Below are positions 1 through 7,797 of a DNA stretch of 64,000 nt, in pieces. The stretch's first letter is position 1. Every line of letters starts with the position of its first letter. The notes beneath the pieces were generated by a model. That model searched no databases, had not been told where the DNA came from, and saw nothing but the letters and a program-made list of their open reading frames with translations. A program made the position numbers and the translations under genes. The stretch lies in assembly GCA_934277375.1 (NCBI GenBank), contig CAKQTZ010000006.1, forward strand, positions 124,001-188,000. The letters are read 5' to 3'. The stretch comes from an uncultured Coprococcus sp. (GTDB lineage: Bacteria; Bacillota; Clostridia; Lachnospirales; Lachnospiraceae).

Positions 1-115
1 TCAGCTGCAGAATCCCCGAGAGCATAAGCGGGAGCGAAAATGAGATCAGCTTATCCATGATCGTCCCGTTGCACATATCAATTTCATATTTATTGTGTTT
101 TGCTGTAGAACTCAT
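1..115 (-). CDS. MATE family efflux transporter, N-terminal part
   Basis: Start of a multidrug and toxin extrusion (MATE) exporter, a cation-coupled membrane antiporter; the gene runs off the window start. The 38 visible residues have the usual MATE opening: a short polar N-terminus, then MCNGTIMDKLISFSLPLMLSG, which begins the first membrane helix. The ATG at 115 is preceded by GAGG six bases upstream. A promoter, a small ORF and an intrinsic terminator lie between 154 and 357, so expression is probably controlled by attenuation. The substrate cannot be judged from this fragment. Confidence 0.8.
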   Translation of the reverse strand, partial: MSSTAKHNKYEIDMCNGTIMDKLISFSLPLMLSGILQL

Positions 116-153
116 AACTTTCCTCTGATTCTCCGAAAATAGCGCATCAATTT

Positions 154-300
154 CTATAGAATTTTCTCTTTTTCACGAATAAAAAAGGAGTTCCACTGTT
201 GGCAGAACTCCCTGAACATTTTCTTTCGGCATCTCTGTCTATCCGAGTTTTGGTAAATTAAGTTTACGTCAATCTGATAGGCAACTCTTGCCACCTGCAT
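154..300 (-). CDS. Candidate 48-residue leader peptide overlapping an attenuator
   Basis: A 48-codon ORF begins at the ATG at 300 and stops at 154, lying wholly between the promoter at 330-357 and the MATE start at 115. AGGGG sits 11 bases upstream of the ATG, a wide but usable spacing. The peptide begins MQVARVAYQI, has a basic centre (RQRCRKKMFR) and ends IREKEKIL. Its codons run straight through the terminator at 181-211, so a translating ribosome would disrupt that hairpin. This is the arrangement of ribosome-mediated attenuators ahead of some drug-resistance genes. Translation is inferred; a non-coding riboswitch is the alternative. Confidence 0.4.
   Translation of the reverse strand: MQVARVAYQIDVNLIYQNSDRQRCRKKMFREFCQQWNSFFIREKEKIL
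181..212 (-). terminator. Intrinsic terminator or attenuator before the MATE gene
   Basis: On the minus strand a GGAGTTC/GAACTCC stem (187-193 with 205-211) is followed at once by six T residues. It lies 65 bases upstream of the MATE start and downstream of a good promoter, so it should stop transcription in the leader unless relieved. Confidence 0.8.
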
Positions 301-329
301 AACAGCGTTTACCCCTGTTTCTGTTATAC

Positions 330-357
330 ATTATATTCTATTTTTAAAGAAAATCAA
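330..357 (-). promoter_or_regulatory. Sigma-A promoter of the MATE leader
   Basis: On the minus strand TTGATT (352-357), a 16-bp spacer and TATAAT (330-335). The predicted transcript starts near 323 and opens with an AACAG/CTGTT stem-loop, so a leader of about 200 nt precedes the MATE gene. Confidence 0.7.
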
Positions 358-393
358 TAAACCCATATTATCTTTTTATTCACTCAGCCTTTT

Positions 394-1104
394 TCATTCC
401 GCCTCAAACCGGGCTCCAATCTCACCTGCATAGCTTTCTGCATATGAGCCTGTTTCTCCAACTATCGTGAGCTTTTCTGTACCGCCCATAAACATGTATT
501 TATTCAGTTCCGTCACACCTGCCGGAATATGCAGACGCTCCATACTCCCCAAGAAGAAATTGCTCTCATTAAATGTAGTGACTTTGTCCCCAAGGTCAAC
601 GATTCGTAAGTTGTCACAGTTGAACGTACCCTCTCCAACCGTTTCAACACCGGTTGCCAGAACAACCTGCAGACACGCATTGTTGCAGAACGTATACGAA
701 AGCTCCTTTATCGTATCAGGCAGTGAGATTCCCTTTATAAAACTGTCATTACTAAAAGTCCCATCCATTATAGATATGACATCCTTTCCGTCTATCTGCT
801 CCGGTATGACAACTATCGGGTCACTTCCGTTGTATGCCTTTATGGATACACTGTCTCCATGATCTACATATTCAAAGTCTGATGCCGGTGTTTCTGCGTG
901 ATTTTTCACGTCGTCCACCGTGATCTCTACACTGTCTGTTACGGATACTCCATCATCGTTGTTAGTCTCTTCACCCTCTGCAGTATCAACAGCGGTGCTC
1001 ACCGCTGTGTCCTCTGTATCGACGCTTGTATCCTTTTTATCTCCGCACGCAGCAAAGCTCATCATCACCGCCATTGCTGCTATTATCGCTATTATCTTCT
1101 TCAT
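394..1104 (-). CDS. BspA-like leucine-rich repeat lipoprotein (copy A)
   Basis: Secreted lipoprotein of 236 residues. It has a signal peptide with a lipobox ending at Cys20 (SFAAC), then an acidic, Thr-rich linker (about 21-60), then LRR_5/BspA-type repeats from about 100 onward (ISLPDTIKEL, VETVGEGTF, LHIPAGVTEL). The tail LTIVGETGSYAESYA is the usual end of this repeat family. Such surface proteins often mediate adhesion, but no ligand can be named here. It lies 29 bp downstream of a paralog (1134-1820), probably in one transcript. The two share a nearly identical block of about 70 residues while their flanks differ, which suggests recent duplication or gene conversion. Confidence 0.85.
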   Translation of the reverse strand: MKKIIAIIAAMAVMMSFAACGDKKDTSVDTEDTAVSTAVDTAEGEETNNDDGVSVTDSVEITVDDVKNHAETPASDFEYVDHGDSVSIKAYNGSDPIVVIPEQIDGKDVISIMDGTFSNDSFIKGISLPDTIKELSYTFCNNACLQVVLATGVETVGEGTFNCDNLRIVDLGDKVTTFNESNFFLGSMERLHIPAGVTELNKYMFMGGTEKLTIVGETGSYAESYAGEIGARFEAE

Positions 1105-1133
1105 AATATCCTCTCCTCATTATTCCAGCCGAT

Positions 1134-1820
1134 TTATTCTTCCTCGAAATTTATTCCCTCTTCCTTTGCAAATGTTTCTGCAAATGAACCGGCTTTACCA
1201 ACAATTGTCAGGGTATCTTCGCCAAAGAAGGCTACCTTATCGAGATTCTCTACCCCTGCTGGAAGATGAATCACTTCTAATGTATCCGAAAAATAAGCAT
1301 CATCAAATTCTTTAAGATTGTAGCCCAGATCTACATATTTTAAACTGTCATTGTGTTGGAACGCTGCCCTTCCCACAGTCTCAACACCTGATGCCAGAAC
1401 CACCTGCAGCGAATCATTAAGTCCAAATGTCGAATCGCGAATTTCCTTTATCGTATCAGGCAGTGAGATTCCTTTTATAAAACTGTCATTACTAAAAGGC
1501 CCGTCAATTATAGATATGACATCCTTTCCGTCTATCTGCTCCGGTATGACAACTATCGGATCACTTCCGTTATATGCCTTTATGGATACACTGTCACCAT
1601 GATCTACATATTCAAAGTCTGATGCAGGTGTTTCTGCGTGATTTTTTACATCATCCACCGTGATCTCTGCACTGTCCGTCACCTGCTCCGATGACTTTCC
1701 ACCCGCAGGCTTGTCTGATGAGTCCGTACCTCCACATCCCACAAGTCCCATCGCAAATGCAGCCATTATAACCATCACACAGGCTCTGCCTCTGCCATTT
1801 CTTATACCGTTCTTTTTCAT
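1134..1820 (-). CDS. BspA-like leucine-rich repeat lipoprotein (copy B)
   Basis: Lipoprotein of 228 residues with a basic N-terminus, a hydrophobic core and a lipobox ending in Cys (MGLVGC), followed by BspA-type LRRs. The block VDDVKNHAETPASDFEYVDH and the following 40 or so residues match copy A almost exactly; the C-terminal repeats differ. It is the first gene of the two-gene unit. Its upstream DNA contains a TATAAT box and a 13-bp direct repeat reaching into the end of the kinase gene, so the adjacent LytTR regulator is a likely activator. Function beyond surface exposure is unknown. Confidence 0.85.
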   Translation of the reverse strand: MKKNGIRNGRGRACVMVIMAAFAMGLVGCGGTDSSDKPAGGKSSEQVTDSAEITVDDVKNHAETPASDFEYVDHGDSVSIKAYNGSDPIVVIPEQIDGKDVISIIDGPFSNDSFIKGISLPDTIKEIRDSTFGLNDSLQVVLASGVETVGRAAFQHNDSLKYVDLGYNLKEFDDAYFSDTLEVIHLPAGVENLDKVAFFGEDTLTIVGKAGSFAETFAKEEGINFEEE

Positions 1821-1908
1821 ATACTATACTCCTCGCCATGTAATATTTGTGCAAATATCCGTCCAGACTCCCCATCTGCCTGTGCTCACACAACAGAAGT
1901 ATATCACG

Positions 1909-1963
1909 ATTATATTCAGTTTTTTCTCTATTGCGACAAACGGTCATTATTTGCGACAAACGG
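1909..1963 (-). promoter_or_regulatory. Direct-repeat activator site and promoter of the LRR genes
   Basis: CCGTTTGTCGCAA occurs twice on the minus strand, at 1963-1951 and 1943-1931, exactly 20 bp apart start to start. A TATAAT lies at 1909-1914. The place where a -35 box would fall is inside the proximal repeat and does not match TTGACA. This is the layout of a promoter that needs an activator, and LytTR regulators typically bind paired direct repeats about two helical turns apart. The repeats also encode the last residues of the kinase. Confidence 0.55.
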
Positions 1964-3259
1964 CAGTATTATTTTCACGACAAATATGCCGTCACCTGAT
2001 TTCATCTGACATTCGCCATGATATTTTTCTACAACCCGCTTAATATTCACTGTGCCGATTCCATGCTCCGTATCACTGTCGGTCTTTGTTGATATCAACC
2101 GGTCTCCATCGCACCTGATTTCACCCGACATAGGATTTTCCACAAGAAGCATCAGTGAGCCCGGATTTTCTGATGCACGAACCTTTATATACCGGTCTTT
2201 CTGACATACCACATTTGCCTCTATTGCATTGTCAATGAGATTCGCTATGAGCACGCTGCAGTCAGAATTGTCCATCTGCGACAGCCTGCCAAATGCACCG
2301 CTTACGTCCATCTGTATATTATTCTCATCCATGACCGATTTCTTTGCATTTAACAGGATGTCCACGATCTCACTCCCCGTGGCTATCCAGCCGGTATCTA
2401 TTCCGCCGCTCTCCATCATCTCCTGAAAATATTTCTTTGCCTTGTCATATTCTCCGCGATCCATGAGTCCCTGGATAGTCAGCATATGATTCTTCAGATC
2501 ATGTCTGAGTCGCACCGCATCCGACTGTTTCTCTTTATAATCTTTGAAATACTGATACTCGGTATCAAAGCTCTGCCTGTAATTTTCCGAAAGATTCCTG
2601 TAATGCCTGGTGAGTTTCCTATGAATTATCCACGCAAATACCGCCACATTTACCCCAATCGCAAACAATACCCAGGCAATGGAGTAAAGTATACCGTCCA
2701 CATTGGTATATATCCTGTCAAGCCCGGCGCAGAATACAGGTGAGAAAAGGCTTATCACGCACAGAAGTATCTCCTCACCGACTGTGAGCCTCACGTCCAT
2801 ATGCCACCCATTCACCTTATGTATCGCAAATATCAACGCTACCAGGATGACCAGATCCATACAGAACTCAAATACGGACTGGCTCTCATTGCCGAGTTTT
2901 ATCTCGTATTTGTCAAGTCCCAGCATGGTGCCTGTCATCTGCGTGAGAAAACCGTACATCACATACAAAAGACACGACAGTATACCCTCTATTCCCGCAC
3001 GCACGCGGTGTCCGTGGGTCCTGACAGCACCATATACCACAAGAAACGCAAAGAAAAGAACCATCTGGATCATGTCATGGTCCTTAAATATCAGCATTAC
3101 CACCGCATCGTATGCACATATCCCTGCAAACAGAACCGGGTAACTCCACATTCTCTTAAACGGTTTCCCCCCGAACAACAACTGCATTATCAGTATCATG
3201 GAGAATATCTCCATACCATTCAACAAAACTATACCTGTAGTTGCAAGCCAGCCACTCAT
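1928..3259 (-). CDS. GHKL-family sensor histidine kinase (AgrC/VirS type)
   Basis: Membrane sensor kinase of 443 residues. About six hydrophobic segments fill residues 1-210. A dimerisation/phosphoacceptor region follows with LRHDLKNHMLTIQG, in which the His of HDLKNH is the expected phosphorylation site. A GHKL ATPase domain ends the protein, with N-box NLIDNAIEA and G-box GIGTVNIKRVVE. This is the AgrC-like class that often senses peptides. The start codon overlaps the stop of the response regulator (ATGA at 3256-3259), so the pair is translationally coupled. No agrB/agrD-like genes are seen nearby, so the signal is unknown. Confidence 0.88.
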   Translation of the reverse strand: MSGWLATTGIVLLNGMEIFSMILIMQLLFGGKPFKRMWSYPVLFAGICAYDAVVMLIFKDHDMIQMVLFFAFLVVYGAVRTHGHRVRAGIEGILSCLLYVMYGFLTQMTGTMLGLDKYEIKLGNESQSVFEFCMDLVILVALIFAIHKVNGWHMDVRLTVGEEILLCVISLFSPVFCAGLDRIYTNVDGILYSIAWVLFAIGVNVAVFAWIIHRKLTRHYRNLSENYRQSFDTEYQYFKDYKEKQSDAVRLRHDLKNHMLTIQGLMDRGEYDKAKKYFQEMMESGGIDTGWIATGSEIVDILLNAKKSVMDENNIQMDVSGAFGRLSQMDNSDCSVLIANLIDNAIEANVVCQKDRYIKVRASENPGSLMLLVENPMSGEIRCDGDRLISTKTDSDTEHGIGTVNIKRVVEKYHGECQMKSGDGIFVVKIILPFVANNDRLSQ

Positions 3260-4008
3260 TTTTCCAAATCCTTCTCCATTTTCTTCATTAGTATTTCTCT
3301 ATACACGCTCTCGCGGCGCCTGCTGATGGGGAGTTCCTCTCCACCGCTGAGTATGAGTCTGCCCTTGGAGATTTCCCTGTGGTATCTCATGTTCACGATG
3401 TATTTTCTGTGGATCCTGAAAAATCCATACTCCCTAAGCATTTCCTCAAGCTCCGCAAGGCTCGTCCTGTCGGTTATCCGCCCTACTCTGGTATATATCA
3501 TCGTGTACTTGTCCTCCGCCGATATATATACGATATCGTCCAGTCTTACAGGTTCTTCCATCCCCGGAAGGCTCAGCAGCATCCGGTGTATTCCAGAATA
3601 CTCTCTGTGTATATCGCCCATGACACTCTGAACCGACTCACCTGTCAGTGGTTTTAACAGATATCTGAACGCTCTTGCCTCGTATCCTTTGATGGCATAC
3701 TCAGGGTGGGCTGTTATGAATACCACCACCCAGTCAGGCAGACATTCATGGATCTGGCGTCCAAGCTCCACGCCGTCTATCCCCGGCATCTCTATGTCAA
3801 GAAACACCACCGTCCTGATACCATTTTCAGTAAACTTCCCGGTTCTGATATCCTCGTACATATCCGTTCCTGAACTATAAACTAGAACATCCGCATCTGC
3901 CATATGCAGAGTTTCCCTGCAGACTATCTTCATCTGCTCAAGCTGTTCGGAATTATCATCACAAATGATCACCCTATGATGTTTTTTCTCTTTGTCCCTG
4001 ATTATCAT
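3256..4008 (-). CDS. LytTR-family response regulator
   Basis: Response regulator of 250 residues. The receiver domain (about 12-135) has the acidic pair DD17-18 and phosphoacceptor Asp71 in VFLDIEMPG. A LytTR DNA-binding domain follows (about 145-245) with the family pattern FFRIHRKYIVN. The ATG at 4008 has AGGAG upstream. It is the cytoplasmic partner of the GHKL kinase, which it overlaps by 4 bp. LytTR proteins bind paired direct repeats, and such a pair lies 1.3 kb downstream at the promoter of the LRR lipoproteins, the most likely local target. Confidence 0.88.
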   Translation of the reverse strand: MIIRDKEKKHHRVIICDDNSEQLEQMKIVCRETLHMADADVLVYSSGTDMYEDIRTGKFTENGIRTVVFLDIEMPGIDGVELGRQIHECLPDWVVVFITAHPEYAIKGYEARAFRYLLKPLTGESVQSVMGDIHREYSGIHRMLLSLPGMEEPVRLDDIVYISAEDKYTMIYTRVGRITDRTSLAELEEMLREYGFFRIHRKYIVNMRYHREISKGRLILSGGEELPISRRRESVYREILMKKMEKDLEK

Positions 4009-4075
4009 CTGCGCTCCTGACTGCCTCCGGCTCTGTGCTTATGTTCACTCTTCTGCTTATACATGCATTCATCCG

Positions 4076-4440
4076 CCTGCTCCATATAAAAGCCTCATTC
4101 TGACCCAATTGATCAAATACAATCTGCTCATCAAAATTAACGACTATGTTTTCTCCATTCATCAACCGTTCCATCATTTCCTTGATTTCCGGTGTGCCAG
4201 TTCTTATGAGTTTATTTATCAAACCGTTTGAACTCGTTGATGCCCAGTATGACCTGAGTTGCTTTTCCTTCAGAAAATATGTTATAGACCACGGATTATA
4301 AATGTCCCTGTGTGAGCCAAATATAAATCCATCATACCATTTTTTCACATCTGAAAATCTGTCAGAAAGTCCATATTCTTCAAGCGATGTCATAACTTCA
4401 TTCTCTGTAAAACCAAACGAATCAGCATACATATCCGATG
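4076..4440 (-). pseudogene. Fragment of an AAA-ATPase-like/PD-(D/E)XK family protein
   Basis: About 120 codons resemble the middle of the large clostridial and bacteroidal AAA-ATPase-like family (PF09820/PF08011): FGFTENEV, KKWYDGFIFG, DIYNPWSI, YWASTSSNGLI. Family members are usually over 500 residues, with an N-terminal P-loop that is absent here. Downstream of QNEAFIWS the similarity stops, and the frame runs on into the start of the LytTR regulator. It is therefore a decayed internal remnant truncated at both ends. The family assignment is from recalled motifs, not a search. Confidence 0.6.
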
Positions 4441-4652
4441 TAGCAGTAACCACTCTCATGTACATAATTAATTTTATTTTATCATAGGATATGTGGATTC
4501 TCAACGGAATATCTATATCGAATTCTCTCGTTATCTCCGTATTACAAGGTCCCATGCAACCACCATCTCCGCCTCGTTGCGGTCTTACTCCCTACACATA
4601 TGTCAAATCTTTGCGGCTCATACAAACACTGATTCTCTCATTATCCACGCAA

Positions 4653-4687
4653 TAAAAAAGAGCGCCGTAACATGAAACGGCACTCTT
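4653..4687 (-). terminator. Intrinsic terminator after the sulfate cluster
   Basis: On the minus strand AGAGTGCCGT pairs with ACGGCGCTCT (4677-4686 with 4659-4668) around an 8-nt loop, followed by a run of T (4654-4659). It lies about 90 bp past the cysN stop and ends the operon. Confidence 0.85.
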
Positions 4688-4740
4688 CTCTGTATTACTT
4701 TTCATATTGTCCTGCCCCATCCTGACACCACGAGCGTGAC

Positions 4741-4776
4741 AGGGGGACACTCTTCGGTACGAAAGGAACGTCCCCA
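4741..4776. repeat. REP-like palindrome at the cysN stop codon
   Basis: AGGGGGACACTC, a short centre and GGAACGTCCCC form an imperfect inverted repeat touching the cysN stop. The GGGGACGTTCC pattern resembles extragenic palindromes mobilised by REP-associated tyrosine transposases in many genomes. No such transposase is in the window, so the class is by resemblance only. Confidence 0.45.
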
Positions 4777-6417
4777 CTAGATGTAGTTTCCATCGTGAAC
4801 CTGGGCTGCGTCGTATACAGACTCCTTGCGGATCTCATCTGCTATCTCGTCTGCGTCAAGCTCGCCGTCAGCATTCCAGTCGCCATTGTAAACCTCGGCG
4901 CCATCTACCTTGATTCCTGCGATCTGCTGCTCGCTTGCGAAGAGAAGCACGATGATTCCGGCATGGTGAAGATGTTTTAATACAACATTTACATCCTCGC
5001 GGATATCTGGAGCGTACAGGTATGTATGACGTCCGTCGATGCTGAGCTTCTTCTCTACCGACTCAACGAAATCTCTTGAGACATTTCCTGCTGCAAATGG
5101 AACTATGACAGCCTTCTGTCCCTTGATCGCTGCACGCACATTTCTGTCCACGCGTCCCTCGTAAAGTCCGGTCTCCTCAGTGTGAACCTCCTCGACAACA
5201 CCGCAGGCACTTGTCATGTCTGTGACACGGTCGATGAGTATGAGCTCTCCGAGAGTCTTGTGCTTCTTGAACTCGTCTACCACGATCCTGTCGGCAAATG
5301 CAATCCTGCAGACTGCGATACCATTCTTTGCAAGGGTGTCCGCTGATTTCTGCTCGCCTGTATTTACATCAATGGTGTAATCGATGTGTGTAACTGTACC
5401 AGGGATCATCTTGGTTCCGAGCTTCACGAAGAAGTTCTTGCCGTTGTACAGCTCATCGTCATCCATCCAGAGGAGTGTTGCGGTGATTGAAGATGCAACC
5501 TTTGCGCCTGAATCAACTGTGAGCACACATCCTCTTGACACATCAACCTCACGGTCAAGCTGTATTGTTACAGGCTGTCCCTTCTGTGCTGAGTCCACTG
5601 TGTCAAATCCCACATGGATGCTCTTGACCTTTGCGGTCTCGTTGCTTGGGAGTGTGTTGATCTCGTCTCCGACGTGGATCTCACCATCCTCGATCTGACC
5701 CTGGAAACCTCTGAATGTATGGTCAGGACGGCACACTCTCTGAACAGGCATGTAGAAGCCTGCCTCTGTGTTGTCCTCCGCGATATCTATGTCCTCAAGG
5801 TATGTGAGGAGTGCCGGTCCCTTATACCAAGGAATGTTCTCTGACTTCTTTGTCACGTTATCACCCTCTGTAGCTGACACTGGGATGATCGTGATATTTG
5901 GCAGGCCAAGCTCTGATGACAGCTCATTTATCTGCTCTACGATCTCATTGAAACGCTTCTCGTCGTAGCCGACAAGATCCATCTTATTTACCGCAAATAC
6001 AAAGTATCTGATTCCCATGAGTGCGCAGATTCTTGCGTGTCTTCTGGTCTGTACGAGCACGCCCTGCTTTGCATCTATGAGGATGACTGCCAGGTCGGCA
6101 AATGATGCTCCAACCGCCATGTTTCTTGTATACTCCTCATGGCCCGGTGTATCTGCCACGATGAAGCTTCTCTTGTCTGTTGTAAAATATCTGTATGCAA
6201 CGTCGATGGTGATACCCTGCTCACGCTCTGCCATCAGTCCGTCCAGAAGAAGTGAATAGTCGATGGCACCGCCGCGGCTTCCAACCTTGGAATCAAGCTC
6301 CAAAGCCTTCTCCTGATCTGCATATAAAAGCTTTGAATCGTATAATATATGTCCTATAAGTGTTGACTTTCCGTCATCTACACTTCCGCATGTTATAAAT
6401 TTAAGTAATCCGCTCAT
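4777..6417 (-). CDS. cysN: Sulfate adenylyltransferase subunit 1 (GTPase)
   Basis: GTPase subunit of ATP sulfurylase, which with CysD turns sulfate and ATP into adenosine 5'-phosphosulfate (APS). In 546 residues it shows the EF-Tu-like G-motifs: P-loop GSVDDGKST near residue 11, DTPGHEEY, NKMD and a SATEG region. Beta-barrel domains follow. There is no C-terminal APS kinase domain of the CysNC type, which fits direct reduction of APS by the AprA-like enzyme upstream. It starts 1 bp after the cysD stop and is last in the cluster, followed by a REP-like palindrome and a terminator. Confidence 0.93.
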   Translation of the reverse strand: MSGLLKFITCGSVDDGKSTLIGHILYDSKLLYADQEKALELDSKVGSRGGAIDYSLLLDGLMAEREQGITIDVAYRYFTTDKRSFIVADTPGHEEYTRNMAVGASFADLAVILIDAKQGVLVQTRRHARICALMGIRYFVFAVNKMDLVGYDEKRFNEIVEQINELSSELGLPNITIIPVSATEGDNVTKKSENIPWYKGPALLTYLEDIDIAEDNTEAGFYMPVQRVCRPDHTFRGFQGQIEDGEIHVGDEINTLPSNETAKVKSIHVGFDTVDSAQKGQPVTIQLDREVDVSRGCVLTVDSGAKVASSITATLLWMDDDELYNGKNFFVKLGTKMIPGTVTHIDYTIDVNTGEQKSADTLAKNGIAVCRIAFADRIVVDEFKKHKTLGELILIDRVTDMTSACGVVEEVHTEETGLYEGRVDRNVRAAIKGQKAVIVPFAAGNVSRDFVESVEKKLSIDGRHTYLYAPDIREDVNVVLKHLHHAGIIVLLFASEQQIAGIKVDGAEVYNGDWNADGELDADEIADEIRKESVYDAAQVHDGNYI

Positions 6418-6418
6418 C

Positions 6419-7318
6419 TTAGAAGTATCCCTCCCTCTTTCTACGCTCCATGCTGCCTGCTGCCTCGTTGTCTATAACTCTGGTGGTTCTCTCTGAGGAT
6501 ACCGCACTGAGCGTCTCCTCGATGATCTCAGGGAGTGTGTCCGCTGTGGACTCCACGCCGCCTGTCAGTGGATAGCATCCGAGAGTTCTGAAACGAACAC
6601 TCTTGTACTCTATCTTCTCACCAGGTCTGAGCTTCATTCTGTCGTCGTCAACCATGATGATGTTGCCGTCACGATATACAACAGGTCTCTCCTTTGCAAA
6701 GTACAATGATGGAATCTCTATATTTTCACGCTCTATGTACTCCCATATATCAGCCTCAGTCCAGTTGGAAAGTGGGAACACTCTGACCTCCTCGCCCTTC
6801 TGGATCTTGGTGTTAAACAACTTCCACATCTCAGGTCTCTGGTTCTTTGGATCCCATGCATGCTGTGCATTTCTGAATGAGAGGATTCTCTCCTTCGCAC
6901 GGGACTTCTCCTCGTCTCTGCGTCCGCCGCCAAACGCTGCTGTGAAACCGTATTTGTCAAGCGCCTGCTTGAGCGCCTGTGTCTTCATGATATCTGTGTA
7001 TGCTGAGCCGTGGTCAAATGGGTTGATGCCCTTCTTGACACCCTCCTCGTTGATGTACTCGATCATGTCAAGTCCATATTTTTTCGCTGTCTTGTCTCTG
7101 AACTCGATCATTTCCTTGAACTTCCATGTTGTATTTACATGCAAGAATGGAAATGGTGGCTTCTCAGGATAGAATGCCTTGAGTGCCAGATGAAGCATTA
7201 CTGAGCTGTCCTTTCCTATGGAGTAAAGCATAACCGGCTTCTCACACTCCGCAGCAACTTCGCGGATGATGTATATCGCCTCTGCCTCCAGTTCGTCAAG
7301 ATGTGATAACTTTCCCAT
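6419..7318 (-). CDS. cysD: Sulfate adenylyltransferase subunit 2
   Basis: Catalytic subunit of ATP sulfurylase, 299 residues, the usual CysD length. The N-type ATP pyrophosphatase loop reads [14 protein letters not shown] near residue 32. Other family blocks are [29 protein letters not shown] and, at the end, ERRKREGYF. It forms a complex with CysN, the next gene. A 160-bp gap with several short palindromes separates it from the upstream aprB, so cysDN may be expressed at a different level from the reductase genes. Confidence 0.94.
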   Translation of the reverse strand: MGKLSHLDELEAEAIYIIREVAAECEKPVMLYSIGKDSSVMLHLALKAFYPEKPPFPFLHVNTTWKFKEMIEFRDKTAKKYGLDMIEYINEEGVKKGINPFDHGSAYTDIMKTQALKQALDKYGFTAAFGGGRRDEEKSRAKERILSFRNAQHAWDPKNQRPEMWKLFNTKIQKGEEVRVFPLSNWTEADIWEYIERENIEIPSLYFAKERPVVYRDGNIIMVDDDRMKLRPGEKIEYKSVRFRTLGCYPLTGGVESTADTLPEIIEETLSAVSSERTTRVIDNEAAGSMERRKREGYF

Positions 7319-7360
7319 GTTTATACCAACCTTTCTTCTTTATAGCCGCGCCACCCGGTA

Positions 7361-7458
7361 ACAAAGGGGTCAGACCCCTTTGTTTCTGAGAGGGGCCTGA
7401 TCCCTTTTGGGGGATAGCCCTGACCCTTTTTTCTGAGAAGGGGGTCTGACCCCTTCGG
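7361..7458. repeat. Cluster of GGGTCAGACCC-type palindromes (REP-like)
   Basis: At least four related short palindromes fill the cysD-aprB gap: ACAAAGGGGTCAGACCCC at 7361, then variants near 7391, 7409 and 7439 (GGGGGTCTGACCCC). The same motif returns in the aprA-cysA gap. Such GGGGTCAGACCCC repeats occur in many bacteria and are often tied to REP-associated transposases. They can form hairpins in the mRNA. Confidence 0.65.
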
Positions 7459-7482
7459 AGATTTCGCAGCTGTTTTATTTTA

Positions 7483-7797
7483 TCAATATTTATTTGCTTC
7501 CTTCTTATCTATCACGATCTGGTCTGTGGTGCCGTCCATCTTGCGGATATTCCACAGAAGCAGATCTCCCTTGTTCTCCACCGACATCTGGCTTCCCATT
7601 CCGCCGATGTCTGCTCCGAGATACAGTGAGATGGCGTCAAATGCACACTCCTTGATACAGGATGAGCATCCCCAGCAATCCTTAGGGTATTTCATGAATA
7701 TCTGTCCATCCTCATCTCTCTTTATGAGGGAACCAGGGCAGACATTTGCACATTTGCCGCAGTTTTTGCAAAGCTCTTTATTTATCACTATGCTCAT
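7483..7797 (-). CDS. aprB: APS reductase beta subunit-like ferredoxin
   Basis: Small two-cluster ferredoxin of about 104 residues. It has two [4Fe-4S] motifs, CKNCGKCANVCP near residue 10 and CWGCSSCIKECAFDAI near residue 41, then a tail typical of AprB (LYLGADIGGMGSQM). It should pass electrons to the FAD subunit AprA during reduction of APS to sulfite and AMP. The chosen ATG at 7797 has GGGGG six bases upstream; an in-frame ATG at 7803 would overlap that site. The start overlaps the aprA end by 20 bp, so the two are coupled. Dissimilatory AprB is longer; this short form matches assimilatory clusters of Firmicutes. Confidence 0.82.
   Translation of the reverse strand: MSIVINKELCKNCGKCANVCPGSLIKRDEDGQIFMKYPKDCWGCSSCIKECAFDAISLYLGADIGGMGSQMSVENKGDLLLWNIRKMDGTTDQIVIDKKEANKY

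Noticed and set aside
181..330. Known riboswitch class in the MATE leader
   Set aside because: I compared it by eye with guanidine, preQ1, THF, ZTP, c-di-GMP, purine, TPP and fluoride consensus features and found no match; a covariance search is needed to be sure.
467..862. Plus-strand open frames opposite the LRR genes
   Set aside because: They are antisense frames without RBS or family features, with the codon pattern of the opposite strand.
4592..4777. 61-codon open frame downstream of cysN
   Set aside because: It spans the terminator and the REP-like palindrome, has no RBS and no recognisable protein features.
7361..7458. Possible CRISPR-like repeat array
   Set aside because: Units are short palindromes of unequal length with irregular spacing and no unique spacers; they fit REP-like elements.
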